17,380 nucleotides of DNA, taken from positions 1 to 17,380 of the forward strand of contig JANYEO010000259.1 in assembly GCA_025363025.1 (NCBI GenBank). The letters run 5' to 3'. Origin of the DNA: Opitutia bacterium. Its GTDB lineage: Bacteria; Verrucomicrobiota; Verrucomicrobiia; Opitutales; JANYEO01. Positions 13,426 to 17,380 of this stretch are shown here, piece after piece. The position numbers and the translations under genes were made by a program. Position 1 is the stretch's first letter. Every line of letters begins with the position of its first letter. The notes beneath the pieces are model-generated. The model did not search any database and was not told where the DNA came from. It saw only the letters and a program-made list of their open reading frames with translations.

Positions 13426-14687
13426 AAACGTTTTTCGGCCTGATTTCTGGCGCATACGAGCTCTGCTTTTTGATAAATAACTTCGAGTGCTTCTGCAACT
13501 TTAGGCCAAGTGTACTCGGTATCTACTTTCAACGCGCCTGCTTGCGCTAAGTTTTTGGCCAAAGTAGGGTTGTCTATAAGCTTTATCCATGCAGCGGCAA
13601 GTGCATCAACATCTTCCGCGGGGAAGGTTAGGCCATCTTTTTCATTTTCTACCAAATGTGCGAGGCCGCCTGCGGTGGAGGTGATGATGGGCAGGTGGGC
13701 GCTCCAGGCTTCGAGAATGACGATGCCGAATGGCTCGTGCCGGGAAGGCAAACAAAACGCATTTAGGGAGGCTAAGGCGTCTCTTAGCTCATCGGATTCG
13801 GGTTTAAAGGCATCGGTTAGATGAAGGGCCTCTTGCACGCCCCAGGTAGCGGCTTCTTTGAGCAAAGCGTCTTTGTAGCCGGCAACAGTTTCTGGCCCGG
13901 CTAATAGCAAATGAGCTTCGGGGTGGTTTTTGCGTACTTGGGCTAAAGCGCGAATAAGGCTGATTTGGTCTTTTTGAGGATCTAAGCGGCTAATGCAGCC
14001 CAGGAGCCAAGCGGAGGGGGGAATGCCAAGTGCGGCCCTAGCTTTTTTTCCACTACCTCCTTGGAATGTTGTAGGCGTGACGCCATTAGGTAGATAGTGA
14101 ACCCGGCCATGTCCAAGGGCTTTGGATGCAGCTAAATATTCTGAATGACCGACGCAAATGATAGCGTCTGCTTCATTTAAGAGCGTGCGGCTTTTTAGAA
14201 ATGCGCCAAATAATCTGCCCCAGTCGAAATGACCTTTTTGTGCCTGAATAACAGCGTTTTGTTCGGCTTTAGGGACGTCGAACATGTTGCCGTGCAAGGT
14301 AACGACGCAGGGCTTTTTATTCTTCCTTGCGGCGACGAGGACGGTACCGCCCATCCGCTTGGTGACGTGGGCATGATATAAGCGTACGTTTTTTTCTTTA
14401 ATTAAATTTCGCAAGAGGCACAGGCTAATAAGATTACCTCCTTTTTTATCTAGAGCTAGTTTGTCGGCTTTTGACAGACCTAGGAAGGGGTAGCAGTAGC
14501 GATGCCGCACAATGGGTAAATTTTCCCATTTCTCTTTTCCGGGTTTACTGAGAGCACAAGACGTGTGTATAATAGGGTTAAACCCCGCCTTTTGTTGCTC
14601 ACGGCAAATATTCACCAAGACACTTTCTGTCCCTCCCCATTCGGATTGAACAAAGCGCCGTGGTATATGAATTATTTTTTCAGCCAT
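13422..14687 (-). CDS. Glycosyltransferase family 4 (GT-B fold)
   Basis: Starting at ATG 14687 the protein has 421 residues (MAEKIIHIPRRF). An earlier in-frame ATG at 14744 would add 19 residues, all encoded by a repeat copy, so it was rejected. The N-terminal acceptor domain includes the GG motif (EWGGTESVL, 16-24) and HAHVTKRMGG (105-114). The C-terminal donor domain has GCISRLDPQKDQ (230-241, with phosphate-binding Arg234 and Lys239) and the EX7E motif EPFGIVILE (Glu318, Glu326). It should transfer a sugar from a nucleotide sugar to the growing lipid-linked glycan at the cytoplasmic face. It is the only gene in the right half on the minus strand, and it is convergent with the phosphodiesterase. 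Its promoter must lie in or next to repeat copy D. The sugar specificity is unknown. Confidence 0.93.
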   Translation of the reverse strand: MAEKIIHIPRRFVQSEWGGTESVLVNICREQQKAGFNPIIHTSCALSKPGKEKWENLPIVRHRYCYPFLGLSKADKLALDKKGGNLISLCLLRNLIKEKNVRLYHAHVTKRMGGTVLVAARKNKKPCVVTLHGNMFDVPKAEQNAVIQAQKGHFDWGRLFGAFLKSRTLLNEADAIICVGHSEYLAASKALGHGRVHYLPNGVTPTTFQGGSGKKARAALGIPPSAWLLGCISRLDPQKDQISLIRALAQVRKNHPEAHLLLAGPETVAGYKDALLKEAATWGVQEALHLTDAFKPESDELRDALASLNAFCLPSRHEPFGIVILEAWSAHLPIITSTAGGLAHLVENEKDGLTFPAEDVDALAAAWIKLIDNPTLAKNLAQAGALKVDTEYTWPKVAEALEVIYQKAELVCARNQAEKRF

Positions 14688-14691
14688 AATA

Positions 14692-14814
14692 TGACCGTTA
14701 CACAATGCATGCTTTTGCGCGTTTACTGCGTTCGTCGTACGCACCTACTTTTAGTAGGCTTACGTTCGTCTCGCTTGCAACCATCCCAAAATCAAAGCAT
14801 TCTGCAATCGGTCT
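14692..14814 (+). repeat. MITE-like palindromic repeat, copy D
   Basis: This copy lies between the divergent GT4 (13422-14687) and GT2 (from 14885) genes. The left end is TGACCGTTACACAATGCATG, and the right end AAAGCATTCTGCAATCGGTCT shares 25 identical bases with copy C. Its central palindrome is CCTACTTTTAGTAGG. The left inner half differs from copies B and C, suggesting mosaic or older divergence. It begins four bases before the GT4 start codon, so it forms the whole 5' leader of that gene. Confidence 0.75.
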
Positions 14815-14884
14815 TTGCATCATATGCTGCTTTCGATGGAATAACAAGCGCCTATCTTTAATCCATTAAATCTACCTAATCTCT

Positions 14885-15784
14885 ATGGAATGCCCCCTTC
14901 CTGATAAAATTTCAATTTTTATACGTTCTTTTAACGAAGCTTGGGCTTTGAAGGGAACGCTAAAGGCGATTTTTGAGCAAGACTTCGTAGGTGACATAGA
15001 AGTCATTGCGATTGATTCTGGCTCAACGGATGAATCCATTGAGATTTTCCATACTTACCCTCACGTGCATTTAGAAGTCATTGCACCGGGAGCTTATGTG
15101 CCAGGGGTTGTTTTAAATCAGGGTATTCGGCAGGCAACGAGTGATTGGGTTATTTGCCTGAATGCAGATGCGACGCCTGTTGGGAAAAATTGGCTTAGTA
15201 ACTTACTGCGTGTAGGGATTGCGGCACAAAACCCGGGTACATTTTTTAGCCGCCAAATCCCCAGGGAGGATTGTAAGGCTGTTTTTGCGCATGATTATGA
15301 CCGTTGCTTTGGTCTGGACCGAGAATCGGTTAAATGGCCACATTTTTTTAGTATGGTCAGTTGCCTTGTTTATAAGCCTGCTTGGGAAAAAGAACCGATC
15401 CGCGAAGACCTTCAATATGCAGAAGATAATGAGTGGTCAAAGCGGTTGAAGGCAGCGGGGTATGGAGTAGATTTTGCTTCTCATTCGGTGGTGATGCATT
15501 CTCATAATTATACGCTTAAGCAATCTTTTAAACGGGCTTTTGGGGATGCAAAGGCAATGGCTTATGCAGAAGGGCCTGCGTCTCCTCGTTTTAGAAACCT
15601 TGTGTGCAAGGGCTTTGCTAAAGATGCGATTTTGGATGCGCGTTATTTTGTGAAAACGGCAACTTGGCCGCAGTTTCCTCATGCGCTTGGGGTTCGATTT
15701 GCCCAGCGTTTAGGCCGTTATAAGGGTGTTTTGGCAGGGTTGGAGCAGCGGTCGGTTGATCAACTCTCTTTGGATAAAAATTGA
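14885..15784 (+). CDS. Glycosyltransferase family 2 (GT-A fold)
   Basis: The 299-residue protein has the GT-A nucleotide-sugar domain at its N-terminus: ISIFIRSFNEAWALKGTL (9-26), IDSGSTDES with Asp44 (43-51), the DxD-like metal motif as NADA (93-96) and an acceptor-side EDNEW (180-184, probable catalytic base region). The DSGSTD form and a C-terminal helical tail with HSHNYT (205-210) resemble rhamnosyltransferase-like GT2 enzymes. No membrane helices are present, so it is not a processive synthase. It should add one sugar to the lipid-linked glycan in the cytoplasm. It precedes the GT4 at 15813 by 28 bases on the same strand and probably shares its transcript. Donor and acceptor are unknown. 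Confidence 0.92.
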   Translation: MECPLPDKISIFIRSFNEAWALKGTLKAIFEQDFVGDIEVIAIDSGSTDESIEIFHTYPHVHLEVIAPGAYVPGVVLNQGIRQATSDWVICLNADATPVGKNWLSNLLRVGIAAQNPGTFFSRQIPREDCKAVFAHDYDRCFGLDRESVKWPHFFSMVSCLVYKPAWEKEPIREDLQYAEDNEWSKRLKAAGYGVDFASHSVVMHSHNYTLKQSFKRAFGDAKAMAYAEGPASPRFRNLVCKGFAKDAILDARYFVKTATWPQFPHALGVRFAQRLGRYKGVLAGLEQRSVDQLSLDKN

Positions 15785-15812
15785 TCGTATATATTCATAG
15801 CTTGTTATCTCT

Positions 15813-17075
15813 ATGCGCATTTTAGTTATTTCTAATTTATACCCACCGCATGCTATTGGGGGGTACGAGATGCGTTGCTGGGCCTGTGTGGATGCGCTGC
15901 GCGAAAAGGGGCATGAGGTCCTTGTTTTAACGTCTGATTATAAAGATGGGGCAGTTGGTTTGAATGGCGAAATAGGCGTTCAGCGTATCTTAAAGCTGCA
16001 TGGTTTTTTTGGTCGGCCTTGGCTGCCTATTTATAAGCTCTATTTTGTAGAACGGGCAAACCACCGCTTGCTTCAAGCGACATTAGATAACTTTAAGCCG
16101 GAGGGGGTGCATATTTGGAATATGGGGGGGCTTACTAAGTCTTTGCTTTTACGTTTGCAGGAGACGGGAGTACCACTCCTATATGATGTGTCTGATCATT
16201 GGATAGCGCGCAGCTTAGCGGCAGATGTTTGGCTTAAATGGTGGAATGGGGCTGCTTCTAGATGGGGTGAAAGATTGCGTCATTTGATGGAGCTTACGGG
16301 GCTACGGGCTTTGATAAGTAAAGATGTTCCTACCTCTCCCGTAGTGACGATTGATTTTAAAAATAGTTATTTTTGCAGTGCTTATTTAAAAGACTTAACG
16401 GCTGCGAGAGGCTATAAGGTTGATTCGGCGATTGTTATACCGTGTGGGGTGCCAATTGATAAATTTAAGCAGAAGGAGGCTTATGGCCCACTCAAGCGAT
16501 TACTATGGGTGGGGCGTATTAGTGAAGATAAGGACCCGCTAATGGCCTTGCGTGGGGTAGAGGCATTGAGTGAGGCGGGTTTCCCAGAGATAACGCTTAC
16601 TTTTTTTGGAAAGGGGCAAGGCCCTTATGCAGAGGCTTTTTCGGAAGCGCTTAAAAAATCCCCATTAGGGGCGCGTGTAAGCTTGCAGCATGCGACTCAA
16701 GAACAAATGGCTAATGTGTATGCAGATTATGATGCTTTAATTTTTACTAGTAATTGGGGGGAGCCTTTTGCTTTGACCCCTCTTGAAGCTATGGCTTCGG
16801 GTTTGCCTGTTTTGATGACACCTGATGGAGGCGGGGCAGAGCTCTTAGAACAGGGCCCTATTGCTATTTCACTGCGCGCGAATGACCCCGCTTATTTGGC
16901 TTTAGCCTTAGCTAAGCTCGCGAATAGGCCGGATCATGGAAGGGTAATGGCTGAGGCAGCTCGTGCCATAGTTAAGGCTTTTTACGAAGAAAAATATATT
17001 TTTGATAGGATTGAAGATAAACTTGCTGAAAGCATAGCGGAGATGTCATTATTAACTGCTGCCAATCACCTTTAA
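15813..17075 (+). CDS. Glycosyltransferase family 4 (GT-B fold), second copy in the locus
   Basis: The 420-residue protein starts MRILVISNLYPPHAIGGYE, with the Gly-Gly loop (16-17) typical of GT4 acceptor domains. The donor half has LLWVGRISEDKDP (230-242, Arg235 and Lys240) and the EX7E motif EPFALTPLE (Glu317, Glu325), followed by AMASGLPV and a GGGAELL phosphate-contact segment. All signature residues are present, so it should be active. It differs clearly from the 13422-14687 GT4 and probably adds a different sugar. The region about 130-190 is larger than in compact GT4 enzymes (DHWIARSLAADVWLKWWNG). It lies 28 bases after the GT2 gene and ten bases before the Hpt-domain gene, suggesting one operon. 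The specificity cannot be read from sequence. Confidence 0.93.
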   Translation: MRILVISNLYPPHAIGGYEMRCWACVDALREKGHEVLVLTSDYKDGAVGLNGEIGVQRILKLHGFFGRPWLPIYKLYFVERANHRLLQATLDNFKPEGVHIWNMGGLTKSLLLRLQETGVPLLYDVSDHWIARSLAADVWLKWWNGAASRWGERLRHLMELTGLRALISKDVPTSPVVTIDFKNSYFCSAYLKDLTAARGYKVDSAIVIPCGVPIDKFKQKEAYGPLKRLLWVGRISEDKDPLMALRGVEALSEAGFPEITLTFFGKGQGPYAEAFSEALKKSPLGARVSLQHATQEQMANVYADYDALIFTSNWGEPFALTPLEAMASGLPVLMTPDGGGAELLEQGPIAISLRANDPAYLALALAKLANRPDHGRVMAEAARAIVKAFYEEKYIFDRIEDKLAESIAEMSLLTAANHL

Positions 17076-17085
17076 TTATTACCCC

Positions 17086-17380
17086 ATGACGCCTTCTTAT
17101 CTTCAGTTACCTCCTGGTCTTGCTTTAATTGATGAAGAACAAGTAGAAATGCTGGCTTCTGTCGAAGAAGAAGCCGGAGATTCTTTACTCAAAGAATTGA
17201 TTGAAACCTTTGTTAGTGATAATGAGCCTCGCTTTGATCAGTTAACCGAATCCTGCGTAAAACGCGATTTAGCTGCACTGCGTCAACATACGCATTTTAT
17301 GTGCGGGAGTACGGCTAACTTAGGGATTTTGAGAGTATCTCAACTGTGCCGCCAAGTAGAGAAGGCTATTCTTGAAGGCC
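17086..17380 (+). CDS. Hpt-domain phosphotransfer protein, partial (C-terminus beyond the right edge)
   Basis: An open frame from ATG 17086 runs to the window end, giving 98 codons without a stop. It is acidic and helical, and contains LAALRQHTHFMCGSTANLGILRVSQLC (in 62-88), which matches the histidine phosphotransfer consensus with phospho-acceptor His70 followed by GSTANLG. The usual AHxLKGSS pattern reads THFMCGST, so the Lys after the histidine is replaced by Cys73. Hpt domains relay phosphoryl groups between receiver domains in a four-helix bundle of about 110 residues; this one appears nearly complete. A likely partner is the receiver protein encoded at 11643, which is an inference from locus membership. 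It could also be the N-terminus of a longer protein beyond the edge. Confidence 0.8.
   Translation, partial: MTPSYLQLPPGLALIDEEQVEMLASVEEEAGDSLLKELIETFVSDNEPRFDQLTESCVKRDLAALRQHTHFMCGSTANLGILRVSQLCRQVEKAILEG

Noticed and set aside
13415..13430. Programmed readthrough or fusion at the convergent gene ends
   Set aside because: The two genes are on opposite strands and simply share a palindromic TTAA for their stops; no fusion is possible.
14688..14744. N-terminal extension of the GT4 gene to ATG 14744
   Set aside because: The extra 19 codons are read from repeat copy D, while MAEKIIHIPRRF at 14687 matches the usual start of a GT4 first strand.
3362..14814. Possible CRISPR array or phage attachment sites from the recurring sequence
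   Set aside because: The copies are about 120 bp, palindromic, kilobases apart and irregular, with no spacers, cas genes or integrase nearby.

Overview
The window is a bacterial chromosome segment. The most likely source is the PVC group, and within it an Opitutales-like lineage of Verrucomicrobiota. The reasons are a secreted protein with an N-terminal 'LEQRALLA' motif resembling the LEPR-xLL type seen in PVC secreted proteins, the ffs-dnaX gene pair, a stand-alone FabV enoyl reductase and the general look of the proteins. This assignment is an inference; the window contains no rRNA. None of the start codons examined has a recognisable Shine-Dalgarno sequence.

Region 1 (1-1490, minus strand) holds two exported proteins: a partial outer-membrane barrel-like protein that runs off the left edge, and a 253-residue secreted hypothetical protein. 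Region 2 (1640-3359, plus strand) is the SRP RNA followed by dnaX. The dnaX gene carries an 8-bp hairpin followed three bases later by a run of ten A, and both alternative frames stop almost at once, so a short gamma-type product is likely. Region 3 (3360-3727) contains a MITE-like repeat and the last 49 codons of an IS256-family transposase with a probable right terminal repeat. Region 4 (minus strand, 6885 to 3728) has fabV, then nuoA 13 bases ahead of an unusual three-domain protein: PTS EIIA, a pyruvate-kinase-C-like domain and a diadenylate cyclase (c-di-AMP synthase). Region 5 (7077-7772) is a HAD phosphatase/phosphomutase.

Region 6 (7879 to the right edge) is an exopolysaccharide or surface-glycan locus mixed with signalling genes. 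In order it has a polyprenyl-phosphate sugar-1-phosphate transferase, a hexapeptide-helix protein with a C-terminal part resembling a piece of a sugar transferase, a HATPase-GAF-SpoIIE phosphatase, a single-domain response regulator, an alkaline-phosphatase-superfamily phosphodiesterase, a GT4 on the opposite strand, a GT2, a second GT4 and a partial Hpt-domain protein. The layout suggests a glycan assembled on an undecaprenyl carrier and controlled by partner-switching and phosphorelay proteins encoded in the same locus.

A dispersed imperfect palindromic repeat of about 120 bp, with ends like AGACCGCTGCAGAATG, occurs as four fuller copies and at least three end fragments. It sits in the gaps between genes, in two cases supplies the last codons or stop of the neighbouring gene, and one end abuts the broken transposase. 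This points to a non-autonomous mobile element.
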